This document shows, in pieces, positions 53,069 to 61,229 of a stretch of DNA of 64,000 nucleotides. The notes beneath the pieces were generated by a model. The model had not been told where the DNA came from. It saw only the letters and a list, made by a program, of their open reading frames with translations, and made no database searches. This DNA is from Cupriavidus respiraculi (GTDB lineage: Bacteria; Pseudomonadota; Gammaproteobacteria; Burkholderiales; Burkholderiaceae). A program made the translations under genes and the position numbers. The stretch spans positions 434,001-498,000 of the forward strand of contig NZ_CAJZAH010000001.1 of the NCBI RefSeq assembly GCF_914271545.1, given 5' to 3'. Numbering within the stretch: position 1 is the stretch's first letter; the number at the start of each line of letters is the position of its first letter.

Positions 53069-54466
53069 TCAGGTTCGCGACAATTCCGCGCAAGACATGC
53101 GAGACGGGATGGTCGCCCGCGTCGAGCACGGGAGCGGCGACAGATGCCGCCCCAGCCATTCGGTCAACACCGCAGCGACGCGCTGGAGCTCGGGCCGCTC
53201 GCTGAATGCCGACCGTTCCGCCTCGAGCACACGGTATTCCGCCTGGCCACCCAGTTCGTGCAGCGCCTGCTCATTCCGGCTCGCGAAGGGATCGCCCTCG
53301 GGAACTATCAACAAGGTCGGCATCCGGACTTGCCGCAAGTACTCCACGCCGGCCCGGTCAGGACGGCCCGCGATACTCACTACGGTGCAAAGCCCGCTCG
53401 CATCGACCGCGGCCTGGCGAAGCGCTGCTGCCGCCGCCATACCAGTGCCAATGCAGCCGAGCGGCAAATCCGCGTAGGGAGTGTGCGAATGGACAAACGT
53501 CACCACATCGCTCAGCCGCTGTGCGAGGCGCCGCACCTGACAGGCTTCGTCCCTCGGCTCCTTTTCTTCGTCAGGCGTCATCAGATCGACAAGAAGCGTC
53601 GCGATGCCCACCGCACGGAGCTTGCGGGCAATGTACTGACCTCGCGCGGTGAGCGCCGCCCCGCCCCCGGCATGAGCCATCAGTGCGATGCCGATGGGGG
53701 CCCTGGGCGCTTCCAGCGCGCCGCGCAGGTTGGCGGTGTCGCCACACGGAATTCGCAGGACCACGCTGCTCGCGGGCACGCTCGGGAGGGCAACCGTTGC
53801 CGTCGGACCGGGCGGCGAGGCCATGAGCATCGCTCTGACCGCGTCGTCGGCGGGCAGCGGGAGATGCTGATAACGATCCCCCAGGCAATGCAGACGCTCC
53901 GCGACATCAAGGCAGATCACATCGTCGGCCAGCGGCCGCACGAAGTCGAGCGCCGCCTTGCTCGCGACCGGTACGGCACAGAGCAGTTGCGCCGGCTGCC
54001 GCCGACGCACCGCCGCCAGCGCTGCGCCCATCGCAACGCCCTGCAGCAGGCCGTCGTCCACCACGATGACGACCCTCCCCCGCGGGTCGGCGGGGTTGCT
54101 GCCGGCGGCGAGAACGGCCCGCTGCCTGCGCAGCAGGTCCAACTGCGCGTCGCGGTCATGCCGCATCGCGGGGGGCATGTCCCAGGGCGACAACGGGGCC
54201 AGCGCGTGCCGACCGATATAGGTATTGCCGCGATCATCGATCACGCCTACGCCGCCGCAGCACATCGCCTGCGGGGTCAACTGCTTGACCGGCGCGAAAT
54301 CAAGTTCTCCGTCCAGGTAATCGGCAACCACGCGACCGATCGTTACTCCCGCAGGGGTGATCGCGCGGATCAGGGGATGGCGTCCGCGATAGGCCATGAG
54401 CGCCGCTGCGAGGTCTACCGCCGCATATTCGCGGTTGGGAAACCGGGTAGTGGTGTTGGCAATCAT
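53069..54466 (-). CDS. Phosphoribosyltransferase - alpha/beta-hydrolase fusion
   Basis: A 465-residue two-domain protein. The first 210 residues form a PRTase fold with the PRPP loop VVIVVDDGLLQGVAMG. The rest resembles dienelactone-hydrolase-like alpha/beta hydrolases (PIGIALMAHAGGG, LRAVGIATLLVDLM, TLLIVPEGD). The nucleophile elbow, expected as GxSxG, reads GCIGTGMAAAA and seems to lack the serine. Fusions or pairs of this kind occur beside universal stress proteins in proteobacteria; function is not known. The ATG at 54466 was chosen as the first ATG of the conserved region. Convergent with the ATPase gene. Confidence 0.85.
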   Translation of the reverse strand: MIANTTTRFPNREYAAVDLAAALMAYRGRHPLIRAITPAGVTIGRVVADYLDGELDFAPVKQLTPQAMCCGGVGVIDDRGNTYIGRHALAPLSPWDMPPAMRHDRDAQLDLLRRQRAVLAAGSNPADPRGRVVIVVDDGLLQGVAMGAALAAVRRRQPAQLLCAVPVASKAALDFVRPLADDVICLDVAERLHCLGDRYQHLPLPADDAVRAMLMASPPGPTATVALPSVPASSVVLRIPCGDTANLRGALEAPRAPIGIALMAHAGGGAALTARGQYIARKLRAVGIATLLVDLMTPDEEKEPRDEACQVRRLAQRLSDVVTFVHSHTPYADLPLGCIGTGMAAAAALRQAAVDASGLCTVVSIAGRPDRAGVEYLRQVRMPTLLIVPEGDPFASRNEQALHELGGQAEYRVLEAERSAFSERPELQRVAAVLTEWLGRHLSPLPCSTRATIPSRMSCAELSRT

Positions 54467-54560
54467 ATGAACTCGCAACGGCACGCAGGAGCGCAGCCGG
54501 ATCCCGGCAGCCTGCGCGGGCTTGATTGAGTCGGTGTGCCTGCAGACAGCCCGTGTCCGA

Positions 54561-55016
54561 CTATTCGTCGATTTCGCTGCGGACCAGCAGCACGGGCTTG
54601 CGGGACAGCCGCAGCACGCCCTCTGCCACGCTGCCCATCACCATGCGCCGTATGCCCCGGCGTCCGTGCGTGCCAAGGACGATCAAATCGGCATTGCCGG
54701 CATCGGCTTCGCTGACGATGGTGGCCGCGATCCGCCCCGGCGCCACTGGCTTCTCGATCAGCCGGGTGGCGTGCCGCACCCCATCGGCGGACAGTCGCCT
54801 GGCCGCGGACGCCAGCGCATCCTGGCCAAACCTGACGATGGCTTGGCGCAACTCCACTGGATCGAAATACCCCACATCGAACATGACGTCGCTATCGTCA
54901 GCAACGAAAACGACCATCACGTCGCTGTCCATGGCTTTGGCCAGGGTGCTCGCTTCGATGAGCGCCAGATCGGAGGACAGGCTGCCATCGACGGCAAGCA
55001 GAATTTTTCTGTACAT
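54561..55016 (-). CDS. Universal stress protein (UspA family)
   Basis: A 151-residue USP (MYRKILLAVDGSLSSDL; GTHGRRGIRRMVMGS). Closely related to the protein at 49843-50298, including SVAEGVLR and KPVLLVRSE at the C terminus, so the two are recent paralogues. Its upstream gap to the divergent tandem USP gene holds two FNR-like boxes. The PRTase-hydrolase gene follows 94 bp downstream on the same strand. Confidence 0.92.
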   Translation of the reverse strand: MYRKILLAVDGSLSSDLALIEASTLAKAMDSDVMVVFVADDSDVMFDVGYFDPVELRQAIVRFGQDALASAARRLSADGVRHATRLIEKPVAPGRIAATIVSEADAGNADLIVLGTHGRRGIRRMVMGSVAEGVLRLSRKPVLLVRSEIDE

Positions 55017-55124
55017 GGTGGCGTCTCCTGGGTCGTGCGCCGGCTACGTTGTCGAACCGAAGGGTCCGATGAGATTGCGACATGCGGCGATGCCAGCAGC
55101 GTAGTCCATCGAGCCTTCGACGCT

Positions 55125-55138
55125 TTGACCCACATCAA
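55125..55138. promoter_or_regulatory. FNR/Anr-like box TTGAC-CCAC-ATCAA
   Basis: Nine of ten consensus positions match. It lies 109 bp upstream of the minus-strand USP gene and 186 bp before the plus-strand tandem USP gene. Confidence 0.6.
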
Positions 55139-55205
55139 GGTGTGTGTGTGGGCTTCCGACAGCGGCTGTGCGCGGCGACTCGCGCGGAAGAACGCAGTGT
55201 GGACC

Positions 55206-55219
55206 TTGATCCAGCGCAA
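55206..55219. promoter_or_regulatory. Weaker FNR/Anr-like box TTGAT-CCAG-CGCAA
   Basis: A perfect left half site and three of five matches in the right half, 105 bp before the tandem USP gene at 55324. Confidence 0.4.
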
Positions 55220-55323
55220 GGGAGAAGGCGTCCACGCTTGCGCCATGCCGCGTCTTCTCCCTACAGTGAAGTCAACCGCCAGCAGACTTTTGGGCAAACC
55301 GCCTCGAGCAACAGGGAGCCGTC

Positions 55324-56178
55324 ATGCCGTACCGCACCATCATGCTGCTTCTGGACGCCCGCCGGGAGGCATACCACCGACTCGCGATCGCGGCCCAGTT
55401 GGCCGTGCGGCACGATGCCCTGCTCATCGGCATGCTGGCGCAGCCCCCGCTTCCGCCTGCGCGCGATGGCACGAGCCACGACGCCTCTGAACAGGCTCGC
55501 AGAGACCGGGAGGAAGATGCCGAGGTGATGCGGCATGCCTTCAATGGCGAGACAGAGCATCTTCCCATCGCCACGCAATGGCACAGGTGCGCGGGCGACC
55601 CGCTCGCTATCGCCGAGGGCGAGGCGCGCCTTGCCGATCTGCTGGTAGTGGGCCAGCAGGATCAGGGCGATGCGCAGATGGCCGTGCCGAAGGGATTCGT
55701 GGAGGCGATGATCATGGGCAGCGGCAGGCCCGTGCTGGTCATTCCGGCGCACGGCTGGTTCGCCACGGTGGGCACTCGTGTGCTGGTGGCCTGGAACGGC
55801 AGTCGCGAAGCCGCACGCGCCCTTCATGATGCACTGCCCCTTCTGCAGCAAGCCAAGTCGGTAATGCTGGTGTCCTGCGCGGAATCCAGGCCAGACGCAG
55901 CCGTCGTCGCGCATCGCACGGATGGCCGCCCAACGTCGATGGCACGGTATCCGCAGGAGTGGCTCCAGCGCCAGGGTATCAGGGCCGGCACGATACCGCT
56001 GGCCTACCTGGACGGCGGCGATGTCGGCGAGCGCCTGCTGTCGCTCGCTGCGGACGAAAACATGGATCTCATCGTCGCCGGGGCCTACGGTCACAGCCGC
56101 GTTCGGGAGCAGGTGCTTGGTGGAGTGACCCGGACGCTATTGCGCTCCATGACCGTACCCGTGCTCTTTTCCCATTGA
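55324..56178 (+). CDS. Tandem universal stress protein (two Usp domains)
   Basis: A 284-residue protein with two Usp folds: residues 1-140 (YRTIMLLLDARREAYHR, degenerate, without a full ATP motif) and 150-284 (TRVLVAWNGSREAARA, GAYGHSRVREQVLGGVTRTLL, with the G-x2-G-x9-G pattern). Only the second domain is expected to bind ATP. It lies 27 bp before another tandem USP and is likely co-transcribed with it and the MBL gene. Confidence 0.9.
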   Translation: MPYRTIMLLLDARREAYHRLAIAAQLAVRHDALLIGMLAQPPLPPARDGTSHDASEQARRDREEDAEVMRHAFNGETEHLPIATQWHRCAGDPLAIAEGEARLADLLVVGQQDQGDAQMAVPKGFVEAMIMGSGRPVLVIPAHGWFATVGTRVLVAWNGSREAARALHDALPLLQQAKSVMLVSCAESRPDAAVVAHRTDGRPTSMARYPQEWLQRQGIRAGTIPLAYLDGGDVGERLLSLAADENMDLIVAGAYGHSRVREQVLGGVTRTLLRSMTVPVLFSH

Positions 56179-56205
56179 CCGGTTTGCCCCAAGGAGGAGG
56201 TATCC

Positions 56206-57045
56206 ATGGACTTCAGCACCATACTGGTCGATCTCGAAAGCGACCGCGGATATGCGGCGCGGGTCGACGTGGCAGCCGACATCGCCAGGCGTTTCGCCGG
56301 GCATGTGGTAGGGCTCACTACGTTGGGCGTGAGCCTGGAGCCCTTCCGCGGCGCTGGCGACGAAGCGGGCAAGTACGCGGAATTGGCGCGTCGCAAGATG
56401 GAGGCGCGGCGCGCCGCCGCGCAGCAGGCCTTCGATACGGCCATGGCCGCGGCCGGTCAGGCAATCGGTTACACGCATCTCGTGATGGAAGAGGAAAGCG
56501 GGTGGGCGCTGGCGCACGAGGCACGCGCGGCCGATATCGTGGTCCTTGGCCAGCCCGACGGCGATCAAGGCATGCCGGCTCTGATGGCCGAATCGGCAGA
56601 GTACGTGCTGCTCGAAGCGGGAAGGCCCATCCTGCTGGTACCGCACGACGTCCACCGTCTCGCTCTTGGGAGCGTGGCCATGGCATGGGATGGCAGCCGG
56701 GAGGCGGCCCGCGCGATGGCCGACGCCATGCCGCTGCTGCGTCAAGCGGAGCAGGTCACCATCATGACGGTTCACAAGCGCGGAGCCGCTTACGATGAAA
56801 TCGCCGAAGACGCCCTGCCCGCAGTGCAGCGCTATCTCGAGCGCCACGGCGTTATCGCTGGCGTCCGGCTGGAGGAGACGGCCGGCGAAATCGCGCCGGC
56901 CTTGCTGGATGCCGCGCACGCTGTGCACGCCGATCTGCTCGTCTGCGGCGGCTACGGCCATTCGCGGGTGCGGCAGCTGGTGATGGGCGGCACCACCCGC
57001 ACGTTGATGCGCAGTGCTCCCATCCTGTTGCTGATGTCGCACTGA
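56206..57045 (+). CDS. Tandem universal stress protein (two Usp domains)
   Basis: A 279-residue two-domain USP. The first domain (FSTILVDLESDRGYAAR) is degenerate; the second has VAMAWDGSREAARAMA and GGYGHSRVRQLVMGG. About one third identical in layout to the preceding gene, so the pair arose by duplication. AAGGAGGAG precedes its ATG. Eight bases separate its stop from the MBL gene start. Confidence 0.9.
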   Translation: MDFSTILVDLESDRGYAARVDVAADIARRFAGHVVGLTTLGVSLEPFRGAGDEAGKYAELARRKMEARRAAAQQAFDTAMAAAGQAIGYTHLVMEEESGWALAHEARAADIVVLGQPDGDQGMPALMAESAEYVLLEAGRPILLVPHDVHRLALGSVAMAWDGSREAARAMADAMPLLRQAEQVTIMTVHKRGAAYDEIAEDALPAVQRYLERHGVIAGVRLEETAGEIAPALLDAAHAVHADLLVCGGYGHSRVRQLVMGGTTRTLMRSAPILLLMSH

Positions 57046-57053
57046 TCGCTGCC

Positions 57054-58412
57054 ATGGACGTCCAGTTCCTCGGAGCCACCGACACCGTCACCGGCTCGAA
57101 ATACGTGCTCGATACCGGCCGCTCCAGGGTGATGGTCGACTGCGGGCTGTTCCAGGGCTACAAGCGTCTGCGGTTGCGCAACTGGGAGCCGTTGCCGGTC
57201 GACCCGGCATCGCTGGACGCCGTGGTCCTCACGCACGCCCATATCGATCACAGCGGGTACCTGCCGCTGCTGGTGCGCAACGGCTTCCGCGGGCGGGTCT
57301 ATTGCACGATGGGTACGGCGCAGCTTTGCGGCATCCTGCTGCCCGACTGCGCGCATCTGGCGGAGGAGGATGCGGCGTACGCAGGACGAAAGGGATTTTC
57401 GCGACATCGGCCCCCGCTGCCCCTTTACAACACCGCCGATGCCGCCCGGGCGCTGCGCCGCATAGCGCCGGTGCACTTCGGCGAACGCACGGCAGTGGCG
57501 GCCGACGTCGAGGCCGAGTTCCACCGGGCAGGCCATATCGTCGGTTCGGCTATCGTGACGCTGCACGTGCACGGCGAGCGCATCGTCTTCTCAGGCGATC
57601 TCGGGCGCCAGAACGACCTGCTGATGCGGGCTCCGGAGCCTGTCCGGCAGGCCGACGTCCTGCTCGTGGAATCGACATATGGCAACCGGCGCCATCCTGC
57701 GATCGATCCGATCGACGCACTGGGGGAGGTCGTGGCGAGAACCGTCGGCCGTGGCGGCACCCTGGTGATTCCCGCGTTTGCGGTGGGGCGCACTCAGGTG
57801 CTGCTGTACTGCCTGCACCAGCTGCGGGAACAGGGCCGGTTGCCGCCGGTGCCGGTGTACCTGAACAGTCCGATGGCGCTGGACGCCACCGAGGTGCTTG
57901 CCCTGCATCCGGACGAACTTCGCATCGACCGCGCGACTTGCGCGGCCGCCTGCAGCCTGCCGGTGATCGTGCGGAGCATGGAGGAATCCATCGCCCTGAA
58001 CCGCGACCGCTCGCCCAAGATCATTCTCGCCGGGAGCGGCATGGCCGCTGGCGGTCGGGTGGTCCATCACATCGAGACGTATGGACCCGATCCGCGCAGC
58101 ACCATCCTGCTATCCGGCTTTCAGGCCGCCGGCACGCGAGGCGCTGCGCTCGCCGGCGGACAGCGGCAACTGCGCATGCACGGGCAAGAGGTGCACATCC
58201 GCGCTGACGTCGCGCAGATCGACAATCTCTCCGCGCATGCGGATGCCGATCAGCTGATGGCATGGCTGGCCGGCTTCGCCCGCCCGCCACGGCGGACATT
58301 TGTCGTGCACGGCGAACCGGACGCCAGCGATGCGCTGCGCCAGCGCATCGAGCGGGAGCTGGGCTGGGCCGTGACGATGCCGGAGTACCGGCAGGTCTAT
58401 CGGGTTGCTTGA
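57054..58412 (+). CDS. MBL-fold beta-CASP RNA-processing exonuclease family protein
   Basis: A 452-residue metallo-beta-lactamase-fold protein with beta-CASP insertion. The metal motif HAHIDHSG (HxHxDH), the later RAGHIVGSA and FSGDLGR histidine/aspartate sites, and the beta-CASP/RMMBL parts (AGSGMAAGGRVVHH, IDNLSAHAD, FVVHGEP) resemble CPSF/YSH1-like nucleases. It should cut or trim RNA, although DNA repair nucleases share the fold. It is the last gene of the USP operon and converges with the acyl-CoA synthetase gene. Confidence 0.93.
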   Translation: MDVQFLGATDTVTGSKYVLDTGRSRVMVDCGLFQGYKRLRLRNWEPLPVDPASLDAVVLTHAHIDHSGYLPLLVRNGFRGRVYCTMGTAQLCGILLPDCAHLAEEDAAYAGRKGFSRHRPPLPLYNTADAARALRRIAPVHFGERTAVAADVEAEFHRAGHIVGSAIVTLHVHGERIVFSGDLGRQNDLLMRAPEPVRQADVLLVESTYGNRRHPAIDPIDALGEVVARTVGRGGTLVIPAFAVGRTQVLLYCLHQLREQGRLPPVPVYLNSPMALDATEVLALHPDELRIDRATCAAACSLPVIVRSMEESIALNRDRSPKIILAGSGMAAGGRVVHHIETYGPDPRSTILLSGFQAAGTRGAALAGGQRQLRMHGQEVHIRADVAQIDNLSAHADADQLMAWLAGFARPPRRTFVVHGEPDASDALRQRIERELGWAVTMPEYRQVYRVA

Positions 58413-58426
58413 CACCGGTCGCGCGG

Positions 58427-61099
58427 TCAGAGCGAGCGATGAAGCCTGACCTCCTCACCCGGCGCCTGCCGGTCCACGGCGAAGCCGCATGCCGAGGCCA
58501 GCTGGATCATCGCGACGTTGTCGGGCAGCGTCGCTCCCACCAGGTCCCTGGTGCCCTGCGCGCGGCAGTACGCGATGACCTTGTCCAGCAGCAGATGGCC
58601 CAGCCCCCTGCCCTTGCAGTCCGACCGGACGGACACGGCGAATTCCGCGCGGATATTGTCCGGATCCGTCACCGCTCGCGCCTCGCCAAGCATCTCCCAG
58701 GTACCGGCATGGTCCAGGGCCACTGCCACGAAACCCATTTCGCGGGCATAGTCGATCTGCGTCATGCGAGCAAGCTGCCCATGAGACGGCTGGCGGAAGA
58801 CACAGAAATAGCGAAGATGAATGTCCTCGGGCGCCTGGGCCGCGAAGAAGGCCAGATAGCGCCCCTCGTCGTCCGGCCGGACCGGCCGCAGCAGCAACGT
58901 GCGACCGTTCCACATCACCGTTTCCTCCAGCTCCTTCGGATATGGCCGGATGGCCAGGCGCGCGGCCCCGGGCGCCGTGGCCGGCCGCACAGCGATACGC
59001 GCGTCGAGCGCCACTACCCCATGCTCGTCCGCAATGAGCGGGTTGATGTCGAGTTCGACGATCTCGGCAAGATCGATGACCAGTTGAGAGACCCGGATCA
59101 ACACGTCGTGCAGCGCGCCATGGTCGATGGCCGGCCGATGGCGGTAGCCGGTCAGCAGCCTGGAGATACGCGTGCGCCCGACCAGGTCGCGCGCAAGGAC
59201 GTCGTCGAGCGGCGGCAGCGCGATCGCTCGATCGGCAATACGCTCCACCGCCGTGCCACCCTGGCCGAACAGCAGCACCGGTCCGAACACCGGATCGGTC
59301 GCGACCCCGATGATCAGTTCGAATGCGCCGGCGCGCGCGGCCATGCGTTGCACCGTGAACCCCGTAAGGCGCGCCCGCGGCGATTCGCGCTTGACACGGG
59401 CCTGCATCTGCTGCGCCGCGATGCGCACCTGTTCGGCGGAGGCGAGGTCCATCGCCACGCCGCCCACGTCCGATTTGTGCGTGATATCCGGCGACAGTAT
59501 CTTGAGCGCTACCGGAAAGCCGAGGACGCTCGCCTCGACGGCTGCCGCATCCGCATCCGCCGCGACATGGGTCTGCACGACAGGGATGCCGTAGGCAGCG
59601 AGTACCTCCTTGGCCTGCGCCTCGCCGAGCATGGCGTGTCCCGCGGCCAGAGCCTCCCGGACGACCGCCAGGGCGCGAGCGCGGTCCGGCGCGATGCCGT
59701 CGGGCACCGACGGCGGAGTCTGCGTCAGCAACGCCTGGTTGCGCCGATACTCCGCCGCTTGCAGGAACCCGCGCACCGCCTGCTCTGGCGTGTCGTAGGT
59801 CGGGATGCCGGCCTCGCGGCACCGCTGGCGTGCCGAAGCGACGGCGTCGCCGCCGAGCCAGGCGGTAAAGAGTGGGCGGGCACTGCCGCTCGCCGCTTGC
59901 GCGACCGCATCTGCGATATCGCCGCTGGGCACGATTGCCGTGGGAGCGTGGATCAGCAACACGGCATCCGCCTCGGGCGCCGCCTCCAGTACCCTCAATG
60001 TGTGCAGATAGCGTTCGGTGGGCGCGTCGCCAACGATATCGGCCGGATTGCCGTGCGACCACGTGGCGGGCAAGCCGGCATCGAGCTGCCGCAGGGTCGC
60101 TGCCGAGAAGGCCGCCAGCTCCCCGCCGCCCAGGATCAACGCATCGGTTGCCATCACGCCGGCGCCGCCGCCATTCGTCATGATGGCCAGGCGCTCGCCT
60201 TGCAGCGGGCGCGCCCGCGCCAGCGTCTCGACGGCGTCGAACAGTTCGCCGGTCGTGCCGACACGCAGCATGCCGGCGCGCCGGATCGCCGCATCGTAGA
60301 CATCGTCGGCGCCCGCAAGCGCCCCGGTGTGGGAAGCCGCCGCCTTGGCGCCTTCCGCCACCCGACCGGACTTGACGATCAGGACCGGCTTGTTTCGCGC
60401 CGCGGCGCGCGCGGCGGACATGAACTTGCGGCCGTTGGCGATGGCTTCCAGGTACAGCAGGATGGCGTGCGTCCCGGCATCCCCGGCCAGGTAGTCGATC
60501 ACGTCGGCGGCATCGACATCGGCGCTGTCGCCCAGCGAGACGAAATGCGAGAAGCCGATCTGCCGCGAACGGGCCCAGTCGAGCACTGCCGTGGCCAGCG
60601 CGCCGGATTGCGAGACGAACGCCAGCGAGCCGGGCAGCGCGGCGGCGTTCGCGAAGCTCGCGTTCAGGCCCATGCCCGGCACGAGCAGACCTACGCAGTT
60701 GGGCCCCAGGATACGCAGCAGATAGGGCCGCGATGCCTGCAACATGGCTTGCTGTATTGTCCTGCCGCGCCGGTCCGCTACGCGGCCAAGGCCGGCCGTC
60801 AGCACGATGGCGGCACGCGTGCCGCGATCGCCCAGCTCGGCGATCAATCCGGGCACAGTGTCGGGCGGGGTACAGATGATCGCCAGATCCGGCGTTTGCG
60901 GCAGCGCCGCGACGCTGGCATGGCAAGGCAGATCGCCCAGCTCGCGGTACTTCGGGTTCACCGCATACAGGGGCCCCGCAAAGCCGGCCGCCAGAAGGTT
61001 GGCTAGAACTGTGGCGCCCACGCTATGTGGCTTGGCCGATGCGCCTATCAGTGCCACGCTCGCAGGGGCAAACAAGTGATCGAGGTTGCGGATGCTCAT
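58427..61099 (-). CDS. NDP-forming acetate/acyl-CoA ligase fused to GNAT acetyltransferase
   Basis: An 890-residue protein. The N-terminal CoA-binding domain (SIRNLDHLFAPASVALIGAS), the ligase-CoA domain with the phospho-histidine motif SHTGALAG and an ATP-grasp domain (about 470-700) form an ADP-forming acyl-CoA synthetase. The C-terminal 150 residues are a GNAT domain (CKGRGLGHLLLDKVIAYC). This architecture is shared with Pat/AcsP-type protein lysine acetyltransferases, which can regulate acetyl-CoA synthetase. The start is uncertain between 61099 and 61111. An FNR-like box and TATCGT -10 element lie upstream. Confidence 0.92.
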   Translation of the reverse strand: MSIRNLDHLFAPASVALIGASAKPHSVGATVLANLLAAGFAGPLYAVNPKYRELGDLPCHASVAALPQTPDLAIICTPPDTVPGLIAELGDRGTRAAIVLTAGLGRVADRRGRTIQQAMLQASRPYLLRILGPNCVGLLVPGMGLNASFANAAALPGSLAFVSQSGALATAVLDWARSRQIGFSHFVSLGDSADVDAADVIDYLAGDAGTHAILLYLEAIANGRKFMSAARAAARNKPVLIVKSGRVAEGAKAAASHTGALAGADDVYDAAIRRAGMLRVGTTGELFDAVETLARARPLQGERLAIMTNGGGAGVMATDALILGGGELAAFSAATLRQLDAGLPATWSHGNPADIVGDAPTERYLHTLRVLEAAPEADAVLLIHAPTAIVPSGDIADAVAQAASGSARPLFTAWLGGDAVASARQRCREAGIPTYDTPEQAVRGFLQAAEYRRNQALLTQTPPSVPDGIAPDRARALAVVREALAAGHAMLGEAQAKEVLAAYGIPVVQTHVAADADAAAVEASVLGFPVALKILSPDITHKSDVGGVAMDLASAEQVRIAAQQMQARVKRESPRARLTGFTVQRMAARAGAFELIIGVATDPVFGPVLLFGQGGTAVERIADRAIALPPLDDVLARDLVGRTRISRLLTGYRHRPAIDHGALHDVLIRVSQLVIDLAEIVELDINPLIADEHGVVALDARIAVRPATAPGAARLAIRPYPKELEETVMWNGRTLLLRPVRPDDEGRYLAFFAAQAPEDIHLRYFCVFRQPSHGQLARMTQIDYAREMGFVAVALDHAGTWEMLGEARAVTDPDNIRAEFAVSVRSDCKGRGLGHLLLDKVIAYCRAQGTRDLVGATLPDNVAMIQLASACGFAVDRQAPGEEVRLHRSL

Positions 61100-61155
61100 G
61101 GATGCGCCCATAAATTAGCTGTCGCCAACGATACCCGCAATCGCGCCCTGCCGGC

Positions 61156-61169
61156 TTGCGATGCATCAA
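61156..61169. promoter_or_regulatory. FNR/Anr-like box TTGAT-GCAT-CGCAA (minus strand)
   Basis: On the minus strand TTGATGCATCGCAA has a perfect left half and three of five matches in the right. A TATCGT sequence at 61128-61133 (minus strand) lies at class II spacing for the ligase gene. The divergent P1B ATPase gene starts 61 bp away on the other side. Confidence 0.5.
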
Positions 61170-61229
61170 CGCTGCGGCTATCGCCGTTTCGCGTCGTCCC
61201 GATACCGCATGCCTGACCGGAGCCCTGCC

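Noticed and set aside
58262-61006. Very long open frames on the plus strand (and a second minus-strand frame) across the acyl-CoA ligase gene
   Set aside because: They are antisense or out-of-frame shadows caused by high GC; translations are rich in Arg/Gln/His/Gly and lack any domain, whereas the minus-strand ligase-GNAT frame has complete family motifs.
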